A stretch of 16,296 nucleotides of DNA, from positions 1-16,296 of the forward strand of contig JBNKLQ010000132.1 in assembly GCA_050292445.1 (NCBI GenBank), written 5' to 3'. Shown piece after piece: positions 7,483 through 14,384 of this stretch. Under the pieces are notes generated by a model, which was given only the letters and a program-made list of their open reading frames with translations, made no database searches and was not told the DNA's origin. The stretch's first letter is position 1, and every line of letters begins with the position of its first letter. This DNA comes from Leptofilum sp050292445 (GTDB lineage: Bacteria > Chloroflexota > Anaerolineae > Promineifilales > Promineifilaceae). A program made the position numbers and the translations under genes.

Positions 7483-8082
7483 TCAGGCTTTTTCGGCAGA
7501 ACTTCCCAGCTTTTCCTGCAAAAATTTCTTGGCGATGTCCACCGGAATGGCCAGCCCCACCTGAGGGCCGGAAATCATGGTGTTGATGCCCACGAGACGG
7601 CCGTTTCCATCCACCAATGGCCCGCCCGAATGCCCTGGACGCAGCTGAATTCCCAACTGCACCAACTCCCCAAGATACCCATTTTGCTCTAGCGGCTGAC
7701 CCACGGCAATGACCGTGCCCGCCGAAGCTGCACCCACAACCCCCCAGGGATGCCCCACGGCAATGACCCAATCGCCCGTTTTGAGCTGGCTGGAATGACC
7801 CAGTTCAATCGTTGGTAGCTGGTTGGCGGCAATGTACAGCGCAGCCAGGTCGATGGATTCGTCGTAGGCCAACAGTTGGGAGGGGAAAGTACGGCCGTCG
7901 GCCAAAGTTACTTCCGGGGCGCGGCGCTGGGCCACATGGGCGTTGGTCAAAATTAGCCCATCGCTGTGCCAGATGGTGCCCGCGCCAAAGCCACGACGGC
8001 CGTTTCCTAGCTGGACCACGCTTTGCTGCACGGTTTGGATAACGGCCGTCATGGTCTGGTTAATTTCGTTGAAAATGGTCAT
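7483..8082 (-). CDS. Trypsin-like serine protease, S1C/HtrA type, no PDZ
   Basis: This 199-residue protein is a bare HtrA-type protease domain. The catalytic triad is intact: H49 in TNAHVA, D78 in ESIDLAAL and S152 in RPGHSGGPLVD. It ends shortly after VGLAIPVDIAKKFL, so the PDZ domain found in most HtrA proteins is missing. No signal peptide or membrane helix is seen, so a cytoplasmic place is likely. The start is ATG 8082 (MTIFNE). The open frame reaches further upstream to 8304, but that would run through the inverted repeat 8095-8151 and overlap the next protease gene. The ribosome binding site is poor. The neighbouring 8165-9061 gene is a paralogue, pointing to tandem duplication. HtrA-type enzymes degrade or refold damaged proteins; the actual target is unknown. 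Confidence 0.87.
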   Translation of the reverse strand: MTIFNEINQTMTAVIQTVQQSVVQLGNGRRGFGAGTIWHSDGLILTNAHVAQRRAPEVTLADGRTFPSQLLAYDESIDLAALYIAANQLPTIELGHSSQLKTGDWVIAVGHPWGVVGAASAGTVIAVGQPLEQNGYLGELVQLGIQLRPGHSGGPLVDGNGRLVGINTMISGPQVGLAIPVDIAKKFLQEKLGSSAEKA

Positions 8083-8094
8083 TGGATATCCATG

Positions 8095-8151
8095 AGATTG
8101 GACCAATTTTTTCTTGCTGTGCGTCTTGGTAAAAGAAAATTGGTCCAATCT
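8095..8151. repeat. 16-bp perfect inverted repeat with palindromic arms
   Basis: AGATTGGACCAATTTT at 8095-8110 and its exact reverse complement at 8136-8151 flank a 25-base spacer. Each arm contains ATTGGACCAAT, itself an interrupted palindrome. The element lies in the 82-base gap between the two protease genes, ending 13 bases before the start codon of the downstream one. It could be a double operator, an mRNA hairpin or a small mobile repeat. Confidence 0.75.
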
Positions 8152-8164
8152 TGATGCATAGAGA

Positions 8165-9061
8165 TTAAGGCCGGGCCGCGACGGTGACTTCGGTGGTGTG
8201 CACTTTGCCACCGCGAACGAATTTGGCTGAAACGGCCGTATCCACCACATCTCCTGCAAGCAGTGCCAGCAAATCATCATGAGATTGCACCGGATTGTCG
8301 GCAAAGGCGACCAGCGTGTCGCCCAGCGTCAGGCCCGCTTTGGCGGCGGGGCTGGCATTTTCTACGGAGACAACCAGCAAGCCGCGTTTTTGCTCCAGCT
8401 CTGCCTTTACGTCATCGGGCAGATGGACGCGTTGGGTGCTAACGCCCAAATAGCCACGCTGTACACGGCCATGCGCCTGCAACGCATCGGCCACTCGGGC
8501 CAGGGTGGGGGTGGGAATCGTCAGGCTAACGCCACGCCCCAAGGCTGAGGTGTTCAGGCCGATGAGCTGCCCGGCTGCATCCACCAGCGGGCCGCCGGAA
8601 AAGCCAGGATACATCACCACATCCGTTTGCAGATAGCGGTCAATCTGACCGCCCAGGCGGGTGCGCCAGCCATCGCCCAGGGCGGAAACGATGCCCAGGG
8701 TGGCCTGCACGGTGCGTCCGGGTCGCCCAAGCGCCAACACAAAATTGCCTACGCCCAGATTTTGCTTGTTGCCTTCGGTGAGCGGGGTCAGCCCGCTGCT
8801 ATCTACTTTGAGGACGGCCAGATCGGTGGAGGGATCGCGCCCGATCAGGCTGGCGGAGACGCGGCTGCCGTCAGGCAGGCCAACTTTTAGATGATCTTCG
8901 TGGCGCACCACGTGATTGGCGGTGAGGATGAGACCGTCCGCGTCCCACACAATGCCAGTTGCGCCGAGACGCCGCCGCCCTTCTACCCTTACAATGCCGC
9001 TGTCTGCCTGGGAAACGGCCGTGGCCAATGCCGCTGATAGTTCAGTCAATACGTTGCTCAT
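8165..9061 (-). CDS. Trypsin-like serine protease with PDZ domain, HtrA/S1C type
   Basis: The 298-residue protein has a protease domain (about 15-195) and a PDZ domain (about 205-295). The triad is H50 in TANHVV, D80 in STDLAVL and S155 in PGFSGGPLVD. The PDZ part shows GYLGVS, then GLLVVSVENASPAAKAGLTLGDTL, the peptide-binding fold that positions substrates. It lacks the signal peptide or N-terminal anchor usual for DegP/HtrA, so it probably acts in the cytoplasm. ATG 9061 is chosen because AGGAG (9068-9072 on the minus strand) lies 6 bases upstream; a longer frame back to 9121 runs into an inverted repeat. It precedes its PDZ-less paralogue by 82 bases and follows a LuxR-type gene on the same strand, so the three may be regulated together. 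Confidence 0.9.
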   Translation of the reverse strand: MSNVLTELSAALATAVSQADSGIVRVEGRRRLGATGIVWDADGLILTANHVVRHEDHLKVGLPDGSRVSASLIGRDPSTDLAVLKVDSSGLTPLTEGNKQNLGVGNFVLALGRPGRTVQATLGIVSALGDGWRTRLGGQIDRYLQTDVVMYPGFSGGPLVDAAGQLIGLNTSALGRGVSLTIPTPTLARVADALQAHGRVQRGYLGVSTQRVHLPDDVKAELEQKRGLLVVSVENASPAAKAGLTLGDTLVAFADNPVQSHDDLLALLAGDVVDTAVSAKFVRGGKVHTTEVTVAARP

Positions 9062-9067
9062 TTTTTG

Positions 9068-9072
9068 CTCCT
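9068..9072 (-). promoter_or_regulatory. Ribosome binding site fixing protease start at 9061
   Basis: The minus strand reads AGGAG here, 6 bases before ATG 9061. It decides between this start and a longer frame beginning near 9121. Confidence 0.7.
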
Positions 9073-9077
9073 GTAGG

Positions 9078-9148
9078 AATAGAACGCAGATGACCCTGAT
9101 TTTTATGATTACCATGATCATGACAATCAGGTAAATCAGCGTTCTATT
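9078..9148. repeat. Imperfect inverted repeat upstream of protease gene
   Basis: Arms 9078-9100 and 9126-9148 pair at 19 of 23 positions, with perfect AATAGAACGC/GCGTTCTATT outer ends and CCTGAT/ATCAGG inner ends. The loop holds CATGATCATG, a 10-bp palindrome. It lies just before the ribosome binding site of the PDZ protease gene and would be in its leader RNA. It could be a dispersed repeat or a regulatory hairpin. Confidence 0.55.
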
Positions 9149-9251
9149 TCAATTGATTATTTTGTAAATTTGTATGTGATGTAGTGTAGGCGAATTACGG
9201 CCGTTTCAAATCAGCCGTTTCGGGAGTGGTTACCTGGAAGAATGGGTAGGT

Positions 9252-9301
9252 TGACCAACCCCCACCCTAATCCTCCCCCTGAAAAGGCTGGGGTGAGGGT
9301 G
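9252..9301. repeat. C-rich/G-rich hairpin element downstream of LuxR-type gene
   Basis: ACCAACCCCCACCCTAATCC is followed after CCCCCTGAAAAGG by CTGGGGTGAGGGTG, giving pyrimidine- and purine-rich arms that pair imperfectly on either strand. It immediately follows the regulator's stop codon. It may act as a transcription stop, but lacks a U-tract. It resembles common intergenic repeats with CACCCTAA cores. Confidence 0.5.
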
Positions 9302-9302
9302 A

Positions 9303-9962
9303 TTACAAAAGCAGCAGCCCCAGGCGGGTGGCCTGGACCACCGCTTCGGTGCGGCTTTGGGCGTTGAGCTTGCCCAGGATGGCGTTGACGTGAAACTTCA
9401 CGGTATGGTCGCTGATTTCCAGCTGGTGGGCAATAGCCTTGTTGGTGAGTCCTTCGGCTAAGAGGCTCAGCACTTCGCTTTCGCGGGGGGTGAGTTCGCT
9501 GAATTCGGGCAAGGTGTTGGTGGAGAGGGGCGTGTCGGGCAGAACGGCCGTTACAAAATCCGGGTCGAGTGTGGCCAGACCGTGCAAATTGGCTTGCAGG
9601 GCGGCCATAATGGCCGCTGCCGGGGCATCCCGCCGCAGCATAGCCTGAATGCCGAGTGACCAGAGTTGGGAAACGGCCGTGTCATCCGGCAGCAGCGCCA
9701 CAACGGGCAGGGGAAACGGCTCCTCATCCGGCAGCGCGGTGAGTGGCTCCCAGCCCATATCCCAAATCACGCCATCCAGCTGCGCTTGCGGCCACTCATT
9801 GACTGCCTCGGCGGCTTGTAAATCGGCCAGCCAATCCACCAGGCTCATTTGCGTGACGATATCGCAGCCGGGTTCTCCAGCGAGCAAAGCCGCCAGCCCG
9901 GCGCGGGCGAGGGGGTCGTTGGCCACAATGGCCACGGAAACCGCTTGGGAAATTTCGTCCAT
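9303..9962 (-). CDS. LuxR/NarL-type regulator with degraded receiver domain
   Basis: The 219-residue protein has an N-terminal receiver-like part (about 8-140) and a C-terminal LuxR helix-turn-helix (about 155-219) that binds DNA. The HTH shows LTPRESEVLSLLAEGLTNKAIA followed by TVKFHVNAILGKL, the recognition-helix region. The receiver is worn: the acidic pair is reduced to ND (15-16), D68 in IWDMG may be the phospho-acceptor, the usual Thr/Ser after VVALL is missing, and the conserved Lys is Arg (R110). It may thus work without phosphorylation. ATG 9962 is used; GTG 9980 would add six residues. Neither has a clear ribosome binding site. It is divergent from the MFS gene and upstream of two protease genes on its own strand, so it may control either. 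Confidence 0.87.
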   Translation of the reverse strand: MDEISQAVSVAIVANDPLARAGLAALLAGEPGCDIVTQMSLVDWLADLQAAEAVNEWPQAQLDGVIWDMGWEPLTALPDEEPFPLPVVALLPDDTAVSQLWSLGIQAMLRRDAPAAAIMAALQANLHGLATLDPDFVTAVLPDTPLSTNTLPEFSELTPRESEVLSLLAEGLTNKAIAHQLEISDHTVKFHVNAILGKLNAQSRTEAVVQATRLGLLLL

Positions 9963-10017
9963 GGCGGCCAAGCGTACCACAGTTGTCTATGAGGAAGGTA
10001 AGATTTTGTGGTGATTC

Positions 10018-10082
10018 AGGTGCGACGCACTTGCCGTGGGTAGCTTGAAGACAAATTTACCTAGTGAAAGTGCGTCGCACCT
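10018..10082. repeat. 15-bp perfect inverted repeat, REP-like
   Basis: AGGTGCGACGCACTT at 10018-10032 is repeated in reverse complement at 10068-10082, with a 35-base spacer. Each arm has a GTGCGACGCAC core that is itself a near-perfect palindrome. It lies between the divergent LuxR-type and MFS genes. Confidence 0.75.
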
Positions 10083-10092
10083 TTGGTGCTAA

Positions 10093-10121
10093 TTGTAAAA
10101 ACAGCCTGAGGAAGGTAAGAT
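10093..10121 (+). promoter_or_regulatory. Possible sigma-70 promoter for MFS gene
   Basis: TTGTAA (10093-10098) and TAAGAT (10116-10121) are separated by 17 bases, each matching 4 of 6 consensus positions. The -10 box falls inside the second direct repeat. Transcription would start about 35 bases before the gene. Confidence 0.3.
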
Positions 10122-10161
10122 TCGCCTCTTTGGCAGCAACAACGACTCACGAAGGAACCTG

Positions 10162-11418
10162 ATGACAACCGCAACCGTTTCTCATTCCGTTCGCCAGCGA
10201 TTGACTGGTGCCTTATTTATCTCCCAAAGTTTATTTTCGGCCGCGATGATTGCCGCCTTTACCCTCTCGCCCATTCTTGCGGCGGAGCTAGGTGGCAGTG
10301 ACAGCGCCGCTGGCGTGCCCAACACGTTGACGCTGCTGGGGCGGGCGGCAGCAGCGTATCCCATTGGCTGGCTGTTTGATAAGGTTGGTCGGCGGCTGGG
10401 CCTCACGATTGGTTTTGCGCTGGCGCTGGCTGGGGCGTTGCTCACGGTATGGTCAGTGCTGAATGGCTCTTTTATTGGCTTTTGTGCGGGTGCGGCTTTG
10501 ATGGGCATGGGGCGTGGCGGTAGTGACCAGGCTCGGTACGTAGCCGCCGAGATACAAACGGCCGATCGTCGAGCCAAGGTAATTGGACTGATGGTGTTTG
10601 CCGGTACGGTGGGTGCTGTGGGCGGTCCGGCGTTGGTGGGGCCGTCTGTGCGGCTGGCAGAGGCATGGGACTTTTTGGGTGACACAGGGCCGTACTGGGC
10701 CGGGGCCGGATTGTATGCCTTGGGCCTAATAACAATTTTCTTCTTTTTGCGCCCGGACCCTAAACAAGTTAGCCAGGAGATTGAGGCCGAAAATCCTATT
10801 AAAGAACCAGATGTGCCCGCACGGCCATTAAGCAAAATCTTCAGCCAGCCTGCGGTGCTGCTGGCCGTCGCCGCTATGACCATTGGCCAACTGGTGATGG
10901 CTCTGATCATGGTGATTACGCCGCTGCACATGGATCATAATAACCACAGCACAGAGTCTGTTTCTTTGGTGATTATGGCGCATACGTTGGGGATGTTTGG
11001 CTTGTCTAGCGTTACGGGCTGGCTGATTGATCGATACGGCCGTATCCCTCTCATTGTGGCTGGGGCCGCCATTCTTATTATTTCCGGCATTTTAGCACCG
11101 CTATCTGTGGCCGTGCCCAATTTGGCTGTGGCTCTCTTTTTGCTGGGTTTGGGCTGGAACTTTTGCTTTATCGCTGGTTCTTCACTACTGGCGGATGCCC
11201 TGGCGGCTAAAGAACGAGCGCGGGCGCAAGGGGCCAGCGAGGTGCTGGTTTCGCTGGCCACGGGTGTGGGCAGTTTAGGAACAGGGGCTGTGTTTAACCA
11301 GGGTGGCATGACGGCCGTTGCCGCCGTGGGAATTGCCCTTTCGCTGCTGTTAGTCGCGGCCTTGTTCTGGTTTAACCGCTTGCAACAGCACACCGCCCCG
11401 CCGACTGCCCCTGCTTAG
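10162..11418 (+). CDS. MFS transporter
   Basis: The 418-residue membrane protein has the two-times-six helix plan of the major facilitator superfamily, a secondary transporter driven by ion gradient. The loop 2-3 motif A is seen as GWLFDKVGRRLG near residues 73-84 and again in the second half as GWLIDRYGRIPL near 291-302. The middle loop (about 205-230) is hydrophilic and rich in Glu/Pro. The glycine-rich GLMVFAGTVGAVGGPALVGP in helix 5 resembles drug/H+ antiporters. AAGGAA (10151-10156) precedes ATG 10162. The substrate cannot be told: efflux of drugs or metabolites and uptake are both open. It is divergent from the LuxR-type regulator, which is often the controller of such a neighbour. Confidence 0.88.
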   Translation: MTTATVSHSVRQRLTGALFISQSLFSAAMIAAFTLSPILAAELGGSDSAAGVPNTLTLLGRAAAAYPIGWLFDKVGRRLGLTIGFALALAGALLTVWSVLNGSFIGFCAGAALMGMGRGGSDQARYVAAEIQTADRRAKVIGLMVFAGTVGAVGGPALVGPSVRLAEAWDFLGDTGPYWAGAGLYALGLITIFFFLRPDPKQVSQEIEAENPIKEPDVPARPLSKIFSQPAVLLAVAAMTIGQLVMALIMVITPLHMDHNNHSTESVSLVIMAHTLGMFGLSSVTGWLIDRYGRIPLIVAGAAILIISGILAPLSVAVPNLAVALFLLGLGWNFCFIAGSSLLADALAAKERARAQGASEVLVSLATGVGSLGTGAVFNQGGMTAVAAVGIALSLLLVAALFWFNRLQQHTAPPTAPA

Positions 11419-11471
11419 CCAGTTGTCCGCACCTGAGGACGCGAACTGTGCAAATTCAACCCGTAGATGCC

Positions 11472-13013
11472 CTAATTTTTGGTAAGGGTCAACGTGTAGC
11501 CAGCCGCGCCTGCCTCAAAATCGAGAATGCCAATCATGTACATGCCATCTTCTTTTAGGCTTTCGTTGGCGATCTCGGCATCCTGGAATACCGGGCCGAT
11601 TGAATCAAAGTTTGGCGGCCCAAACATACCAACCACAAAATCGCCACTATTCCCAGTAGCGGCACTAGTAACCGTTACACTGTCGCCATTGCTACCCAAA
11701 AAACACCAGTAATCAATGCCTAACACTTCAATCTGGTCGGTCACTGTTTGGCCGTAATCAATCCGCCCCTTGATTGTGTCAGGGAAGCCGCCGCCCTCGC
11801 TAAAGACGAGGCAATAATCGCCCTCGTTGTCGTTCAGATTATAGACACGAATCTCGTAATCCAGGGCCGTATTTAGCTCGGCGTTTACGATAGATTCCAG
11901 GCCGCCGTCGCCGGTATTATTTGCCTGCTGCACCACTGCATTTGTTGGGCCCATAATTTCTAGAACCAGATTCATGGTCGGTTCAGCAACGGCCGTAATG
12001 GTAATGGCTCCATTGTAGTCAAACAGAACCGGATACAAATGAGCCTGTTCAGCTTCCAGAAGCTCTAAAATTGGCTGTTCTGGCCCAATTGGATCAAATG
12101 TCACTGTGTCAAAATTGATGGGATCACGTGTGGCGGTAGTGAGTGCAGAGGTTGTTGGGGTTGGGTTGCTACCACTGCTGCCGGTGGGGGTTGGTGTGCC
12201 ACTGCCGCTGCTGATTGTGGGTGTGGCGGTTCCGCTCGAACCGGAGGTGGTGGTTGGGGTACCGATACTTGTGTCGCCGTCTCTGGTTGGGGAAGGTGTA
12301 TGGGTGACCTCACCCTCCTCTCCCTCGTTTGTGGGGGTAGCGGCTGCTGTCGTTGGCGTACCGCTGCCTGGTGGGGCCGGGATGGAGGTGCTGGCCAGAG
12401 TTGGTGTCTCTACAGGCTCACCGCCCTCTTCGGAACGGGTGGGTGTGGCGGTAAAGTTGTTGTCTTGTGGGTTAGAAACGGCCGTTTCATCAACCACGTC
12501 CGCTATTTGCGTGCCAGAACCAGTCGGCGTTAACGTGACGCGGGCAATGGGGCTGGGGGAAACAATATCGCGGGCCTTCAGGTACCAAGTCTGGCTGTTG
12601 GTGGCGCTTTTGCCGCAGCCTACTGGACCATCAAATCGCTGCCAGACCCCCACAACCGTCATGGTGAGGTCGTTGGGCAACAGGGAGCGCACTTGTGAAC
12701 CAAAGCCGCCGATGGCCACGATACTGCCATCGGTGGCAGCCAACTGCCAGGTAGCCGGGGCCGGATGAGGATCGGCGTCGCATACCAGCAAGGGGAGCCG
12801 CCGGTATTGGCCGGTGATTTCGACATAGCGATTGGCATATGCTTCCGGATCTGCTGCCAAATCTGTAATGCTTAGTGCCAGAGGCTCGACAGGATCGAGA
12901 GCCTCTTCCGTGGCGTTGTCTTCGGCAAAGGGAGTGGGCGTTGGCCGCGCTTCGCCGCAGGCAATGGCCAGCGTTAACAGTAGAAGGGGAAAGATGAGAT
13001 TGCGTTGTTTCAT
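11472..13013 (-). CDS. Lipoprotein with Thr/Pro-rich linker and PPC-like domains
   Basis: The 513-residue product begins with a lipoprotein signal, KQRNLIFPLLLLTLAIAC, with the lipid-bearing cysteine at 19, so it is anchored on the outer face of the membrane. Residues about 45-150 form a globular domain with LAADPEAYANRYVEITGQYRR and WYLKARDIV, resembling OB-fold-type DUF domains. Residues about 150-305 are a low-complexity linker of TPT, GSG and SSG units. Residues about 310-513 look like two PPC-like (bacterial pre-peptidase C-terminal) beta domains, the second with GRIDYGQTVTDQIEVLGIDYWCF and ending AAGYTLTLTKN. ATG 13013 is chosen because the signal peptide starts there; the frame is open upstream to 13130. 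No catalytic residues are recognised. It stands alone, convergent with the MFS gene. Function unknown. Confidence 0.83.
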   Translation of the reverse strand: MKQRNLIFPLLLLTLAIACGEARPTPTPFAEDNATEEALDPVEPLALSITDLAADPEAYANRYVEITGQYRRLPLLVCDADPHPAPATWQLAATDGSIVAIGGFGSQVRSLLPNDLTMTVVGVWQRFDGPVGCGKSATNSQTWYLKARDIVSPSPIARVTLTPTGSGTQIADVVDETAVSNPQDNNFTATPTRSEEGGEPVETPTLASTSIPAPPGSGTPTTAAATPTNEGEEGEVTHTPSPTRDGDTSIGTPTTTSGSSGTATPTISSGSGTPTPTGSSGSNPTPTTSALTTATRDPINFDTVTFDPIGPEQPILELLEAEQAHLYPVLFDYNGAITITAVAEPTMNLVLEIMGPTNAVVQQANNTGDGGLESIVNAELNTALDYEIRVYNLNDNEGDYCLVFSEGGGFPDTIKGRIDYGQTVTDQIEVLGIDYWCFLGSNGDSVTVTSAATGNSGDFVVGMFGPPNFDSIGPVFQDAEIANESLKEDGMYMIGILDFEAGAAGYTLTLTKN

Positions 13014-13158
13014 TATAAATTCCAGAGTCATTTGCAAATTTATGCCAACCGTTCTGTGTAATCGGCAAAAGGCTTGGTGAAAAAACCAAAGGTGTTTAGG
13101 CCGGTTACTTGGTAAAAGCAGGCGAATCAAGCATTTGTGTTTTCAAAGACGTGCCGCT

Positions 13159-13186
13159 TTTACATGGTGACAATCTGCCGTATGAT
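13159..13186 (+). promoter_or_regulatory. Likely sigma-70 promoter of HD-domain gene
   Basis: TTTACA (13159-13164) and TATGAT (13181-13186) are 16 bases apart, each matching 5 of 6 consensus positions. The region is AT-rich and leads to a leader of about 80 bases before ATG 13271. Confidence 0.45.
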
Positions 13187-13255
13187 ACCAAAATTAGCGG
13201 ATAAAGTGTGTAATGGTTCATAATTGTTAACGCAGTTTTTGAGTGATTGTATGTT

Positions 13256-13260
13256 AGGAG
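13256..13260 (+). promoter_or_regulatory. Ribosome binding site fixing HD gene start at 13271
   Basis: AGGAG lies 10 bases before ATG 13271. The alternative in-frame start at 13247 would place this box inside the gene. Confidence 0.65.
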
Positions 13261-13270
13261 AGGCTTTTTT

Positions 13271-14269
13271 ATGAACTATGATGACCCCATCTATGGCAAT
13301 GTGACCATTGATGAACTTGTTTTACAGGCGTTGATTCAATCGCAAGCCGTCCAGCGGCTGCATCATGTGCTGCAACATGGCATTACGGGCCTCATTGGCC
13401 TGACAGAGCCGATTACCCGGTTTGAACATTCAGTAGGTGTCATGCTGTTGGTGCGGCGACTGGGTGGTTCGGTGCAGGAGCAAATTGCGGCGCTGCTGCA
13501 TGATGTGAGCCACACAGCGTTTAGCCACGTCATTGATTACGTGCTGGATGGCCATGATGCGCAAAGTTACCATGATGAGATGAAGGAAGCGTACATGGCC
13601 ACCACCGATTTGCCAGAAGTTTTGGGGCAGCATGGTTACAACTGGCTAAATTTTGTGGATGAAGAAGGGTTTCCTCTTTTAGAGCAGCCATCTCCTCGGC
13701 TGTGCGCCGACCGGATCGATTATTTTTTACGGGATTGTGTTGGTTTGGGGTTGGCTGTACAGGTGGATATTGATCGGGCAGTGGGGCATTTGGTGGTGCA
13801 AGACGGCCGTATCGCTCTCAATGATTTATCCGTAGCCCAATGGTTTGGCCATACCTTCATGCAAGCTGATGATGCCAGCTGGGCCAATTTTCGCGAGGTG
13901 GGCTTGTATGAATTGACGGCCCGAGCGATTCGGCGTGGTTTAGAAATTAGCGCCATCGTGCAGGATGATTTTTGGCTGACGGACGAGGTGTTGTGGCAAA
14001 AGCTGCACGCCCACGCCCAAGACGATGCTCAACTGCAAACGCTGCTCAGTCAGGTTTCTCTGGAAACTGAATTTGTGTGGGACGACGCCAATCCGACATT
14101 TTCTGTCAGCACTAAGCTGCGGGCGATTGATCCAGACGTATGGCATGAGGGGACGTTACGGCCGTTATCCACCCTGGATTCCAACTTTGCCGCCCAACGC
14201 GAAGCGTACCTTAATCGCAAACAAGGTTCCTGGCCTATGCGCGTCATTTCCCCACCAGCCGAGGCTTAA
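13271..14269 (+). CDS. HD-domain phosphohydrolase, dNTPase/SAMHD1-like
   Basis: The 332-residue cytoplasmic protein carries an HD-superfamily metal-binding core: H53 in TRFEHSVGV, H77-D78 in ALLHDVSHTAFSH, and D147 in CADRIDYFLRD. The order H...HD...D and the ADRIDY motif match the dGTPase/SAMHD1 and related metal phosphohydrolases, which cleave triphosphates from dNTPs or act on other phosphoesters. The N-terminus DPIYGNVTID with AVQRLHHVLQHG is also typical of this subfamily. The last about 130 residues are helical and show no named domain. ATG 13271 is chosen for AGGAG at 13256-13260. It seems to have its own promoter. The substrate cannot be told; dNTP depletion as phage defence is one known role in this family. 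Confidence 0.87.
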   Translation: MNYDDPIYGNVTIDELVLQALIQSQAVQRLHHVLQHGITGLIGLTEPITRFEHSVGVMLLVRRLGGSVQEQIAALLHDVSHTAFSHVIDYVLDGHDAQSYHDEMKEAYMATTDLPEVLGQHGYNWLNFVDEEGFPLLEQPSPRLCADRIDYFLRDCVGLGLAVQVDIDRAVGHLVVQDGRIALNDLSVAQWFGHTFMQADDASWANFREVGLYELTARAIRRGLEISAIVQDDFWLTDEVLWQKLHAHAQDDAQLQTLLSQVSLETEFVWDDANPTFSVSTKLRAIDPDVWHEGTLRPLSTLDSNFAAQREAYLNRKQGSWPMRVISPPAEA

Positions 14270-14316
14270 GAGCCTTTACTTGATAATCAGCAGATTTCGC
14301 AAATTAAACAGATTTT

Positions 14317-14361
14317 CTCTGTGAACCTCTGTGCCTTCTCTGCGTAACTCTGTGTTCCTCT
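14317..14361. repeat. Tandem CTCTGTG-type intergenic repeat
   Basis: CTCTGTGAACCTCTGTGCCTTCTCTGCG followed by TAACTCTGTGTTCCTCT is a run of loosely repeated CTCTGTG units, about 11-12 bases apart. It lies 23 bases before the flavin reductase gene. A reverse-orientation relative occurs at 15010-15028 on the other side of that gene. Confidence 0.5.
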
Positions 14362-14384
14362 AATGCTTGTTGTAAGGAGAGAAA

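Larger units (their letters stand above)
9990..10122. repeat. Pair of 16-bp direct repeats flanking an inverted repeat
   Basis: TGAGGAAGGTAAGATT occurs exactly at 9990-10005 and 10107-10122, 117 bases apart. Between them lies the inverted repeat at 10018-10082. The arrangement looks like an insertion flanked by a duplicated target, or like paired binding sites in the regulator-transporter intergenic region. Confidence 0.75.

Noticed and set aside
8083..8304. N-terminal extension of the PDZ-less protease
   Set aside because: It would pass through the inverted repeat and overlap the neighbouring protease gene by 140 bases; the extra residues match no protease part.
9252..9301. Rho-independent terminator after the LuxR-type gene
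   Set aside because: Arms pair imperfectly and no T-tract follows on the minus strand; kept only as a repeat.
10182..10931. Minus-strand open frame of 249 codons inside the MFS gene
   Set aside because: Antisense shadow of a GC-rich membrane gene; no start signal and no recognisable domain.
12106..12768. Open frame of 220 codons on the + strand opposite the lipoprotein gene
   Set aside because: It is the antisense of the low-complexity TPT/GSG linker; the product is a Val/Gly/Pro run with no domain and no ribosome binding site, while the minus strand has a lipoprotein signal.
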